DNA of 64,000 bases from Arabidopsis thaliana (lineage: Eukaryota; Streptophyta; Magnoliopsida; Brassicales; Brassicaceae): positions 10,231,001-10,295,000 of the forward strand of contig NC_003075.7 in the NCBI RefSeq assembly GCF_000001735.4. The letters run 5' to 3'. Positions within the stretch are counted from its first letter, which is position 1; the number at the start of each line of letters is the position of its first letter. The notes under the pieces are model-generated. The model did not search any database. It was not told the DNA's origin and worked only from the letters and a program-made list of their open reading frames with translations. The translations under genes and the position numbers were made by a program. Below are positions 36,992 to 47,491 of this stretch, one piece after another.

Positions 36992-38459
36992 GAGCATCAT
37001 TATCACGGCTTCTTAGGATATAACTTTAATGTTTTTAATAATAAATTTGTTAAGAACGTCTCTAATATAAGAGCCAATTAATTAGTTAAGAACGGGACAG
37101 GTGTCGAAATGATAAGAGAAAAATATAAAACAAAATATAACCGTGAGCCGAAGAATTATTTTCTTCTTTCTCTCTCTCTTTCACGATGCTTTCCGTTACT
37201 TCGGCGAGGATATTCGACGATTTGTGTTCAATCAGAAGGATTCGTCGTCAGCTCAAATATCGGTCTATGAAGGTATGAATCTCTCTGCATGTTTGAATTG
37301 ATTTTGTTTGAGCCTTATAAAATTAGTTATAAGTAGGGTTTATGAATTGGGAAAATTATGTGTATTCAATTTTTGTAAAATAGGGTAAGTTCATACTTTA
37401 ATTTGATTAGTATTTGTTGCCATACGAATGATTGTTATATTTATTTGAGATATATGTGTTGAAATTGAAAAGATTTTGATCAAATCTCTCCGTTTTATTT
37501 TGATCTTTATATGGATGTATATGGAGAGATGATTTTGTGATGGAACTTTAAAACGATGCTCTTAGGAGAAGACTTACAATATGCCTCTGAACAAAATCCA
37601 ATCTTACGTTGTTCAGCCTAGAGTGGAGCAAGCAACGGCTTGATTGGTATGTGAATTTTCATGATCTGCTCCAAGCTGTGTCTATTGACTTCTCTCCAAA
37701 CGAAAGGACAAAAGATGTAGATACCACTACTAAGAGTGATTTCAAAAGTGAAGTGGTTCAACGATATCGACACCCTCTTGAGGATCTCTAAGCTCCATTG
37801 ATTTCTATTCTTTACCAATTAAAGTTTTTGCCGTTTAAATTTGGCTAACATTGTTTTCTTATAACTTGTCTCTGTTTACAAGGAAGCATAGGAGAAGAAG
37901 AAAGCAGAGTATGCACAGAGGATGAAGAATAAGGCTGCAACGTTTCACAAGGAAGCAGAAGAGAGAAGACATTGATGACTCAAGACTTGGTGACTGAAGA
38001 AAACTTTGTATATGCTTTGATCAAATTTGTAAAGTTTAGTCATAGAGGAAACCAATTGTGAAGCAGTTTTATGATAAAGGAAACCTATTGTAAACTTTGT
38101 GTATGTCTTTATTCCAAATTCCGATTGTGAAACAAGATTAAAACACATCAACCAAAACCGTATCTTTGTTTTCTCCACAAAAGCAAAACACATAAACCAA
38201 AACCATATATTTGTTTTCTCAAAATAACCAAAATTTCCTTTTTCTCCCCAAAACCAAAAAACACATAAACCAAAACACATAAATTTGATCTAGTGTTACA
38301 TTTTTTTTTTAAAGCCATATCTTAAGAGCCCACCATTAGACATTGCCAAAAAAATGAACTTTTAACTTCAAAATTTTCAAAATAAATTATAAAAATAATG
38401 TCAAGAAGATAAAAATAATGTTAAGAAGATTTGCTAAGAGTCCACCAATGTGGATGGTC
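36992..38459. mobile_element. PIF/Harbinger-like element carrying gene fragments
   Basis: A 1468-bp segment flanked by TAA on both sides (36989-36991 and 38460-38462). Its ends are imperfect inverted repeats: GAGCATCATTATCACGG at the left and the complement of CCAATGTGGATGGTC at the right (GACCATCCACATTGG). A TWA target duplication with GA-C-CATC ends suits PIF/Harbinger elements. No transposase is recognisable. The interior instead has higher-GC, exon-like patches (37184-37275, 37565-37790, 37880-37975), one of them remorin-like. A second end-like sequence near 38320 (TTAAGAGCCCACCATTAGAC) hints at nested or rearranged copies. Confidence 0.65.
37880..37975 (+). pseudogene. Remorin C-terminal gene fragment inside a transposon
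   Basis: Read in one frame this gives KEA, a stop, then EKKKAEYAQRMKNKAATF and HKEAEERRH. It matches the conserved coiled-coil C-terminal domain of remorins (family pattern AEYAE-R/K-MKNK...HKEAEEKRA). Remorins are plasma-membrane nanodomain proteins. The in-frame stop, the missing N-terminal domain and the missing last segment show it is not functional. Its position inside an inverted-repeat element suggests capture from a genomic remorin gene. Confidence 0.65.
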
Positions 38460-38462
38460 TAA

Positions 38463-38982
38463 GAGCAACTCCAACCATTGACACCAAAACACCAAATTTT
38501 AACACCAAAAACAAAATTTTCATTATTATATTAAATTTCTTTATGTTGTTCAAATTTATCTATTGCATTTGGTTTTTATGTTTGTTTGGTTTAAATGTTG
38601 TAATTTTATGTTTTAATGTTCAATTAAGCTTTATTATATATTTTTAATTTCAATTAATGTGATATTTATTTCAAAAATTTGTGCACTTTATCATTTTATA
38701 TTAATTTAATTAAAATTTGATATTTTGAAAACAAAAACATTCAAAAATATTGCTAGTATACTTGTCTTTTATTTGAAAACCAACAATTTAAATATAAAAC
38801 TAAATCAAAAATATAAATAAAATAATATATATTTTTTGGTGTTTTGTGAATAGTGTTACACCAGATATAGTGTCACACTGTTCACAAAACACCAAAAAAA
38901 TAGATTTGGTGTCTATTATAGTGTCACGTTGGAGAAGAATTATCACCAAATTTGGTGATTTGGTGTCTCCTTGGAGATGGTC
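38463..38982. mobile_element. Second PIF/Harbinger-like MITE, abutting the first
   Basis: A 520-bp AT-rich element with TAA at 38460-38462 and 38983-38985. Its ends pair as GAGCAACTCCAACCATTGAC and the complement of the right end, GACCATCTCCAAGGAGACAC; both continue with ACACCAAAT-type sequence. It has no coding capacity. It shares one TAA with the preceding element, so one of the two inserted at, or beside, the other's target site. Inner inverted copies of the TTTGGTGTTTTGTGAATAG segment are also present at about 38836-38900. Confidence 0.7.
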
Positions 38983-38985
38983 TAA

Positions 38986-39504
38986 GTGATGAAACTCTAT
39001 CTGTTCTGAAAAAAAAAAATGAAAAAAAAAAATCTCTTTCTATTCTGATTCCACAAGATATTGAATCCGATCGGCAAAAAGATCATCCACTAATTCATAT
39101 GTTTTGGTGAAGAAATCGGGAAAAACTATCCCAATTATTTTTTTTGAGGAAATTTAGGTTTTTATTTAGTATTATCTAGTTCAGTATTTAGGCCATCTAT
39201 ATCGATTGATTCTCAAAATGAGTTTCTTATAAATAAAATATTGCTTATTTTAATTGAATTCAGTTAAATTATCAAATATTAATTAAAAAATAAAATTAAC
39301 CATTTCTGAAAAAACATACGGCTATAAACGTTTCTTAGAGTTTCTAAAAATAGAGACTTCTCACTTCTCTCCTCTCTTTTCCACCAGTATTATTTAGTAA
39401 TAAGTATCTCTACTAGATACTACTCATAAAGGTGCCCTTAGTTTGGTGATTTTGGTGTTCAAATTATTAGACTCTTAGTTCAAACTTTTTCCGTTTATAA
39501 ATAA
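38986..39504. other. Spacer between transposons
   Basis: AT-rich DNA with no gene, lying between the second Harbinger-like element and the foldback element. It includes the left copy of the foldback's 9-bp target duplication at its end. Confidence 0.5.
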
Positions 39505-40617
39505 GAAAAATTCTTTCTAATGCCCTTTTCATAATGCCTCTTTTCAACTCTACCCTTTTGTTTTATCCATTTTTATTTCTACCCTCTTTAAATTTTTAAT
39601 GACCATTTTACCCTTATTTAGAAATTGTTTTAGGTTAACAAAATGAAATATTAATATTTTTTCGCCTAAAATATTCCAAAATAAATTTCCCGCCAAAATT
39701 TTCCCACCAAAAATTTTCGAAAAAAAATTTCCCGCCAAATTTTGTTTTCAAAAATATTTTTCCCGCCAAATTTTTTTTTTGGGCGGGAAATAGATTTACA
39801 AGGAATTTTAAAAGAGTTTTAAAAGATTTACAAGGGATTTTAAAGGGGTTTTATAAGATTTACAAGGGATTTTAAAAGGGTGATTTACAAGGGATTTTAA
39901 AAGGTTTTTAAAAGATTTACAAGGGATTTAAAAGATTTACAAAGGTCTTTTAAAGATTTTTAAAGGATTTAAAATTGTTTTAAAATGATTTTAAAATATT
40001 TATAAGGGATTTTAAAAGGGTTTTACAATATTTAAAAGGGATTTTAAAGGGCTTTAAAAGATTTACAAAGGATTTGTAAAGATTTTTAAATGGTTTAAAA
40101 GTGTTTTGAAAGATTTATTAGGGATTTTAAAATCTTTTAAAATTACTTGTAAATTTTTTAAAACCCTTTTAAAATCCTTTGTAAATCTTTTTAAACTCTT
40201 TTAAAATCTCTTGTAAATCTTTTAAAACCTTTTTAAAATCTCTTGTAAATCTTTTAAAACCCTTTTAAAATCCCTTGTAAATCTATTTGCCGCCAAAAAA
40301 AATTTACAAGGATTTTTAAAATCATTTTTTTGGATGAGAAAAAATTTGTTACGAAAAAAAAATTTGGCAAAATTTTTTTTTTGGCGGGAATTTTTTTTTT
40401 CGACTGGAAAAATGTTTGGCGGAAATTTTTTTGGTGGGAAAAGAAAATTTTGGCGTAAAAAATTGACGGGAAAAGTTTAGTTTCCAATTACATGTTTCTA
40501 TTAGATGAGGGTAATATGGTCATTTTGTTCAAAGGAAAGCTTATTTTTAAAAATGGACAACATAAAAAAGTATTGTTGCAAAAATGTAGTAAAAAATGGT
40601 ACTTTTGCAAAACTCCC
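39505..40617. mobile_element. MULE-like foldback element
   Basis: A 1113-bp element flanked by perfect 9-bp direct repeats TATAAATAA (39496-39504 and 40618-40626), the target size typical of Mutator-like elements. Almost the whole element is an inverted repeat. Outer arms hold matching TGACCATTTTACCC / TGACCATATTACCC blocks and several TTTCCCGCCAAA motifs with their complements GGCGGGAA. Inner arms are tandem units of about 22 bp, GATTTACAAGGGATTTTAAAAG, turning to the complement at about 40130. There is no transposase. RNA read through it would fold into a very long hairpin, so it is a likely siRNA source. Confidence 0.8.
39780..40310. repeat. Inverted array of ~22-bp units in the foldback core
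   Basis: From about 39795 to 40130 the plus strand repeats variants of GATTTACAAGGGATTTTAAAAG. From about 40135 to 40290 it repeats the reverse complement CTTTTAAAATCCCTTGTAAATC. Units vary in length and sequence, and the two arms are not of equal length. Confidence 0.8.
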
Positions 40618-40626
40618 TATAAATAA

Positions 40627-41962
40627 ACTATTTGAAGTAGATTTAGATTGTAATCAAATACTTTCAACATATAATTTTATTTCGATTTGAGTTAGGATTT
40701 GGTTTGTATTTGTTTGGATATGAAATATCACGTGTGTGCAGAACTGATAGAGTACGTCAAGTGATAGCAAATAACTGGAAAACGAGACACGTATGGCACG
40801 TGTCGACGAGCCTACACGAAAACTCATGAAAGGAGGCGTTCACGATGTACGTGTCTAGATTCACAAAACTATAAATAGAAGCAACTTTACTGTTCCAAAT
40901 CTATAGTTGAATAGTTGTCGTTTTATATATGAAGGATCTGTAGTTTTTAACTGATTAATACGTTCGATGAAAAAAATAATACATATCTCTTTTATTTGGA
41001 GCCACATAATCTTTTTCTTTTTCCATTTCTTGTTTTACATTTCTATAAACTTGTGACAATTATTTTGACAGATGTTTACGAAATAAACAAACAAACAAAA
41101 AGAAGGAAGGAGATTCCGAACAAAAATATGTAGGGGATCGGAGAGAGCAAATGAGTCGCTGAGTGCAAAGAGACGGGTAAGAACTAAGAACATGACATAG
41201 AGAGGACAACAGAAACACTCTGCGTAGTGTATTTATCAACAACAACAAAAAAAAAAATGAATAACCCTTTTGATTTTAATTTCTCAATGTTAATTGTATT
41301 TGGCAGCTCCGCGAGTAAGGTTATTTAGAGCCTTAAGACTTAAGAGTGTTGAGTAAATTAATTATCTATATTCAACAGTCTTCTCGTCTATTATATACTC
41401 TTTAATTAGCAGTTTAAAACCTATACATGTAGTCTATAAATTATAAAATTTCAATACAATTTGACATTGTCGTTACTAAATGTGAAACAAATAATATGGT
41501 GGTTTTTCGAAAAGAAAATATACTCATACAATATTTTAATGCGATTTTATCAGCTCTAACCAGCCGATAAAATTTTATCAAAAAAAATTGAATATGAACT
41601 TCGGTAACTTAGGGGTAGAGGTTAACTCTATTCCGACAAGAATGATGCGGTTTGCAGAGAGGAGAGTACAACCAAATATTTACTTTATTTAAATAAAAAT
41701 ATCGGAAATAAACGGATTTTAATAACCGATCATCAAATATCTTTTTCAAAACGACAAGCTCTCCATGCATGATTTTCTTTTCTTTTTTGTCTTCTTACAT
41801 AAGCATTTTCTAAATATAAATATAATCTAAAACGTTAAACTGTATACAAATAAACAACTTTAATTGCAAGTTTCGTACTGGTGCATAATCTAAAACTATA
41901 TAAACCGGACGAACCGAAAAACCAAAGCATAGAGATTACAAAACCCCAACAAGAAAAGAAAA
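40627..41962. promoter_or_regulatory. Intergenic region and DOGL1 promoter
   Basis: No gene in the first kilobase. A perfect RY element CATGCATG at 41764-41771 and a TATATAAA box at 41897-41904 precede the DOGL1 start at 41963 and mark its promoter. A CACGTGTCGACG stretch (ABRE/G-box class) occurs near 40798. Confidence 0.55.
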
Positions 41963-43043
41963 ATGGAGAATCCAAGCTCAAACTTAGAAAAACTGCAACA
42001 AGATTGTTATAACGAATGGATGAGTTTACAAGCCAAACGCATAACGGAGCTTAAAGAAGCCATATCCACCGGTGAAAAAGACGATAACAAGCTTCTAGAT
42101 TTGATACGAACGGCGATCAGAGATTTTGGAGACTACGCCCGAAAACGGTCAGAACATTCCCGGCGATTTAGTTCAAACTATTTCGCTCCGACATGGAACA
42201 CTTGTCTTGAAAACGCACTTCTTTGGATGGGAGGTTGTCGTCCTTCTTCGTTTATACGACTCGTATACGCCATGTGTGGGTCTCAAACCGAACACCGGTT
42301 AACCAACTTCTTCAATAACACCAACCACGACATCGACAGTAAGTCAGAGACGTGCTTTGTTTATTATTCTAAAATATTTTAAATAAGAATCATTAAAAGC
42401 TGCGAAAATAGACCATCTGTTTCTTTATATGTAGTTTGAATATAGTCACTCCCATAGTTTTAAACTAGAGTTTAGTTTTTAGTATTTTAATCTTGATATA
42501 AACTTATATTTTCATAATTATTCTTTATAATGTCACAGCAATTTATTTGTAAAAATAAAAAAATGGTCCTCCGTAGGTTTAAGCATGGCGTTGGGTGAGA
42601 CACGTGGTGGAATCGGAGGAGGAGAGTCGATGAGTGATCTTACGGCTGAACAGTTATTCAAGATCAACGAGCTTCATCTAAAAACGGTGGAGGCAGAGAA
42701 CAAGCTGACTAAGGTATCCGCGAGCTTACAAGAAGACACGGCGGATACGCCTATCGCCGTTGCAGCGTTTTACAAAGAAGTAATCGGACAAGCTGACGTG
42801 GTGGTCGAGCGTGCGCTTGATAAGCATGAGGAGGACATGGGTGGTTTATTGGTTGAAGCAGATAAGCTGAGGATGACCACGTTGACCAAAATTGTTGACA
42901 TTTTAACGGCGGTTCAAGCTGCGGATTTTCTTCTTGCCGGGAAAAAACTTCATTTGGCGATGCATGAGTGGGGAAAATCAAGAGAACATCGACGGCTTGA
43001 AGCTAGTGGTGGTGATTCCGGTGGAAATGTTACCAGAGAGTAA
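41963..43043 (+). CDS. DOGL1: DOG1-like protein DOGL1
   Basis: Two exons (41963-42338, 42577-43043), phase 1 intron, 280 residues. The N-terminal helix has the family motif [19 protein letters not shown]. The central block is [19 protein letters not shown] followed by [16 protein letters not shown]. The C-terminal half has [36 protein letters not shown] and [20 protein letters not shown], ending in a Gly-rich tail. It is a closer relative of DOG1 than DOGL4 is. DOG1 acts in seeds with PP2C phosphatases; a similar role for DOGL1 is inferred. The promoter has TATA and RY elements. I recall At4g18660. Confidence 0.88.
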
Positions 43044-44917
43044 TTGCTATCGATCGGACTTTAGAAACAATATAAAGAAGTAATGTAACAATAGCCAAGA
43101 TTTTGACGACTGATCTTGGCATTATACATATAGTGTGTGATATTTTATAATCTTTTTAAGAAATTCTGTTTTGTTGCGTAGTTACTGAACAGTATTTTAT
43201 ACTGGTTTTGGAATTTTAGTTACTGATAGTGAAATTTGGATTTTATGGGCTTTTAATGAATAAATTAATGTTTTTATTAGTAGATTTTAGGATAATTAAT
43301 CACTGTTGTAGTGGTTAGAATGTCCCACATCTAAAGTATTTATGATATGATACCTCAAATTACATACTTTTTTTTGGATAGAGAGTATGCGTTGCTATTA
43401 TACATGCGTTTGACGTTTATAAAAAGAACTATTTGTATAGCCCACTAGTCCATCCAGTTCTCTAGCAAAAGCCAAGCACATTCGGAATCAGATCAATGAG
43501 TTTGTTATAAGAAAAAAAAAAAGTAGACTAAATTTGTTTGGAAAGAGTCATCTACTGCAATCGAATGTGTAAAGCCACTGGGCTTTTATTGCCCATACAA
43601 TACCCAACAAGATCCATCCTTCTCAGGCTAATTTGATTTTTGTTTGGAAATGGATAATATACAGCCCAATTTTCCGATTAATTAAAGCTTTATTTTGCAA
43701 TTTTTTATTTTAATTTTTTGGTTAAAACTAAACTAACCATAAAGTTATGTTTTGGAAGTTTAGATATTTCCCTTTTGGATTTAGATAATCAGTATCACTC
43801 TGAGTCACATCATTTACTGGACAACTTTAAACAAGAAAAATAGAGTAGCTTATGATTTCAACACGAATGGTAAAGTAAATAAAAATGAAACATTTCACGC
43901 ATAATGTTTCTCTATCGTGACTTTGTCGGCAGGCAAGGACAGTTCTCACATCACTACCAAAAAAAAAAGGACAGTTTTCAGTTCTCACATCCCCAACACA
44001 GTTTAAAAGCCAAAATTCAAAATTTCACCCATTTTTCCTTTCAAATACCGATTTTATATAAGAATATTTTTGTATAAACAATTTCCTAATTATTTACGAA
44101 GTACAAATCTAAAGCTAAATTACAAACATATAGTACTACAATAATATAAAAATTAAAATAATAAAAATGAAAGCGGCAATCAAGGATCCGATATAAATTC
44201 CAACAGCAAAGTAGTCAGTCAGGTGGTGCTGGGCACATGTGACATTGGCCCTACTTGGCTTTGCTTCATCCAAAACTATGCATTTCATGCTGGACCGGAT
44301 TCAATTATGTTTCTTTTTCTTACTTTATACCGATTTCACACTCACAGTCTCTCACACACAAGTCTCGTGCATGAACCAGAATAATTGAGAACAAAAAAAT
44401 AATATACATATAGTTTATTTGGAGTTTCTGATATATCAAAAATATAAAACTAAAAGACGCTAACATAGGCAAAAAGTTGCAGTAATTAAATAAGGAAATA
44501 CAAAAAAGATAATTTCATATATGAGAAGAAAAAGATAACCAGAAAGAAAAAACACAAAAAATGAAGTAACAATGATAAAGTTTAATAAAAAAAACAATGA
44601 TAATTATTTAAGAACACTAATAAGAAATATAAGGAGCATAAATATGAGGTTGCTCCATATTTTAATTAATCTATTTATACAACTTTTCCCTGAAAAACGC
44701 CTAATTTTCTTCTTTTTAAAATTTTGTTCACCGAAATAAATCTTTCGGAGAATACCCAACCACCAACACGTACATCTCTCTCCAAGAAATGGTCAAACGA
44801 CGCCGTGTTACATGTTTCTATCAATCGGATAAGTGTTATTGACACGACACGACACCGTTTCGTTTTCGGGTTTTGGCATAAGTGGTGGGCCCCTTTTGAG
44901 AACATTCTGAAAAAGAA
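43044..44917. other. Intergenic region between DOGL1 and LRX5 3' ends
   Basis: Convergent 3' flanks and AT-rich DNA with no supportable gene. A small imperfect duplication around GGACAGTT...CTCACATC occurs at about 43936-43992. The LRX5 3' untranslated region must lie in the last few hundred bases. Confidence 0.4.
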
Positions 44918-47491
44918 TCAATAGAAGGGAGGCGGCGGAGGAGATGCGTATGATATTCCGGGAATCGGCGGTAGTGGCCCTTCGTAGATTGGAGGTGGTG
45001 GTGGTTGGCTGTGGTGTATTACCGGTGGAGGTGGTGGGCTGTAGTGGACAGCCGGTGGAGGTGGAGGTGAATTGTAGTAGTAAACTGGTGGTGAAGGCGG
45101 AGGACTGTAGTGCGCCGGTGATGGTGGTGGTGGAGGATTATAATGGACTGTTGGAGGTGGAGGTGGTGAGTATTCTATGCACGGTGGATGTGATTGTGGC
45201 GGAGGGGAGTGTATTGGCGTTGGTGGAGGTGGTGGGGATATATAGTGATAAGTAGGGGTTGGTGGTGGTAATGAGTAATGTGGCGGCGGCGGTGGTTGTG
45301 GTGAGCTGTAGTAGTAAGGGGCTGGTGGTGGTGGGGATGCAAATTGAGGCGGTGACGGCAAGTAAGGTATAGGGGAAGGAGGGGGAGTGCCGTAAATTGG
45401 AGATTGCGGGGGTTGTGATGGAGATGGTTGCGGTGGATAGTATGTTTGCGGCGGAGGAGGTGGCGGTGGCGGGAAGGGAGAATATGTCTGAGGCGGTGGT
45501 GGAGGTATTGATGGGGAAGGTGAGAAAGTTGGGGGAGGAGGAGGTGGTGGGGATGGAGGAGAGTACCCTGTAAACGGCGGGGGAGGAGGGTACCCTGTAG
45601 ACGGCGGGGGAGGAGAGTAAACCGGAGTAGGTGTTGACGGCGGAGGAGACGATGGAGTCGGGCCTACAATGGGAGGACTAGGAATAACAGGCGGTAAAGG
45701 AGGACTAGGTGACGACGGCGGAGAAGGGCCGGTGAACGGTGGACTAGGAATAATAGGCGGTGAATTTTGACCAGGTGATATCGGAGTTGGCGGAGTTGAT
45801 GGCGTAGGAGGACTAGGAATAGGAGAGCTCGGAGTTGGACTAGATGGCGAAGGAGGAGAACCAGGAGATGTTGGGGTTGACGGAGGAGACGGGACAGTGA
45901 TCGGAGGACTAGGAGAAATAGACGGTGAAGGAGGAGAACCACCGGGAGAAGGTGTTGTCGGCGATGATGGAGGAGAACCACCAGGAGTAGGTGTCGTCGG
46001 CGATGATGGAGGAGAACCACCAGGAGTTGGTGTCGTCGGCGATGATGGAGGAGAACCACCAGGAGTAGGTGTCGTCGGCGATGTAGGAGGAGAACCAGGA
46101 GATGGCGTAGTTGAAGGAGGAGACGGGACAATAGACGGTGAAGGAGGAGAACCACCAGGAGATGGAGTTGTCGGCGGTGACGGGACAGTGATCGGTGGAC
46201 TAGGAGAAATAGAAGGCGAAGGAGGAGAACCACCCGGAGACGGAGTTGTAGGCGGTGATGGGACAACAACTGGAGGCCGAGTAGAACGACCACATCCAAA
46301 GGAACCACAATCCACCGGCGGAAGAGAAGAGAAAGCCGCACATTGCCCTGGTGATCTCTGCGCAGGTCTCGCCGGCAAACAATTCCGCCGATCATCAAAC
46401 CCAGGCAACCCAAGACAAACCGGCGGCTCTCCAGTGAAGAAATTATAACTGAAAGTGAAATTCTCCAACCTCGGCAACTGACAAATAGTCGCCGGAATCT
46501 TACCAGAGAATCTATTATGCGCCACATTTAACTGCTCCATCGAAACCATCCCGCCAATACTCGCCGGTAACGACCCAACAAGTTCGTTAAAACTGAAATC
46601 AAATACCGTTACGTTTTTCAACCGTCCGATCTGCGACGGTAAACAAGAATTAAACCCATTTTCCATGAAGATGATCTCTTCAAGATTCCTCATATCACCC
46701 AAACTCGTCGGAATACAACCGTGGAAATGATTATTCGCCACAACAATAACGGAAACCGGAGAATCTCCCAAATTATCCGGTAACTCAAACCGGAACCGGT
46801 TATGGTTGATAAAAATCGCATCAAGATCTTTGCTGAAGAGCTCTCTTGGTACAGGTCCTTCGAATTCGTTAAACCTTAGATCCAGAAACTTCAACGACGG
46901 TAACTGAAGGACAACAGTAGGGAATATTCCGGCGAACCGGTTATTACTGAGATCAAGCTCGAATAAAAGCTTAAGACGGTTAAACCGATGCGGTACGGTT
47001 CCACAAAACCGGTTTGAATTAATATGAAACAAAGCGAGATCTGTTAACAAACCAAGCTCTTGAGGTAGATAACCAGCAATGTCAGCGTGGTTTAGATCTA
47101 TTCCGGCGACGGTACGGATCCGGCGGTTATCTAAAGCCGGAGCACAGTAAACGCCGGTGTAACTGCAAACATCAGAACCGATCCAGTTTGTTGTGAAGTT
47201 GTTTGGATCAGAGAGAATAGCTTGTTTCCAAGCTTGAAGAGCTATGTAAGCATTTCGAAGTCGTGGATTCTCGAAGACTAGAGATGGGTCAACGTCGACA
47301 TTCTCGCCGCGGTCGCCGAACTCGTCGCGGAAGTAGAGAAGTTGACGTTGTGTGATTAGCCGGACTTCATTGTCGGAGAGATCTCCATTGAAAGTAAGTG
47401 AAAGAGAGTAAGAGATACTTGTGAAGAAGAAGGTGATAAAAAGAAGAACAAAGATCAGAGACGTGTTCTTCATCATCATCTTCGTCTTCAT
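44918..47491 (-). CDS. LRX5: Leucine-rich repeat extensin LRX5
   Basis: Single exon, 857 residues when started at 47491; an in-frame ATG 15 bases earlier is less likely because it gives a non-standard start to the signal peptide. Order: signal peptide (about 1-28), a conserved N-terminal domain, about ten LRRs (about 110-360) with typical LDLSNNRFAGIFPTVVLQLP repeats, a Cys-rich hinge (CLPARPAQRSPGQC and CGSFGCGRS), then an extensin domain of nearly 450 residues. That domain holds tandem TPTPGGSPPSSPT units, then Ser-Pro3-6 and Tyr-rich blocks. LRX proteins are cell-wall proteins whose LRR part binds RALF peptides and links the wall to FERONIA signalling; the hydroxyproline-rich part anchors in the wall. 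I recall At4g18670. It interrupts the DOGL cluster on the opposite strand. Confidence 0.92.
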   Translation of the reverse strand: MKTKMMMKNTSLIFVLLFITFFFTSISYSLSLTFNGDLSDNEVRLITQRQLLYFRDEFGDRGENVDVDPSLVFENPRLRNAYIALQAWKQAILSDPNNFTTNWIGSDVCSYTGVYCAPALDNRRIRTVAGIDLNHADIAGYLPQELGLLTDLALFHINSNRFCGTVPHRFNRLKLLFELDLSNNRFAGIFPTVVLQLPSLKFLDLRFNEFEGPVPRELFSKDLDAIFINHNRFRFELPDNLGDSPVSVIVVANNHFHGCIPTSLGDMRNLEEIIFMENGFNSCLPSQIGRLKNVTVFDFSFNELVGSLPASIGGMVSMEQLNVAHNRFSGKIPATICQLPRLENFTFSYNFFTGEPPVCLGLPGFDDRRNCLPARPAQRSPGQCAAFSSLPPVDCGSFGCGRSTRPPVVVPSPPTTPSPGGSPPSPSISPSPPITVPSPPTTPSPGGSPPSPSIVPSPPSTTPSPGSPPTSPTTPTPGGSPPSSPTTPTPGGSPPSSPTTPTPGGSPPSSPTTPSPGGSPPSPSISPSPPITVPSPPSTPTSPGSPPSPSSPTPSSPIPSPPTPSTPPTPISPGQNSPPIIPSPPFTGPSPPSSPSPPLPPVIPSPPIVGPTPSSPPPSTPTPVYSPPPPSTGYPPPPPFTGYSPPSPPPPPPPTFSPSPSIPPPPPQTYSPFPPPPPPPPQTYYPPQPSPSQPPQSPIYGTPPPSPIPYLPSPPQFASPPPPAPYYYSSPQPPPPPHYSLPPPTPTYHYISPPPPPTPIHSPPPQSHPPCIEYSPPPPPTVHYNPPPPPSPAHYSPPPSPPVYYYNSPPPPPAVHYSPPPPPVIHHSQPPPPPIYEGPLPPIPGISYASPPPPPFY

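Noticed and set aside
39780..40310. CRISPR-like repeat array
   Set aside because: Units are contiguous without spacers, vary in length, invert at the middle and lie in a plant nuclear transposon.
45897..46448. Plus-strand Gly/Asp-rich frame opposite LRX5
   Set aside because: Antisense of the SPP and TPGG repeats; repetitive composition is inherited from the extensin region.
45664..46527. Minus-strand Leu/Arg/His-rich frame of 287 codons inside LRX5
   Set aside because: Frame-shifted shadow of the proline-rich extensin repeats (CCx codons read out of frame).
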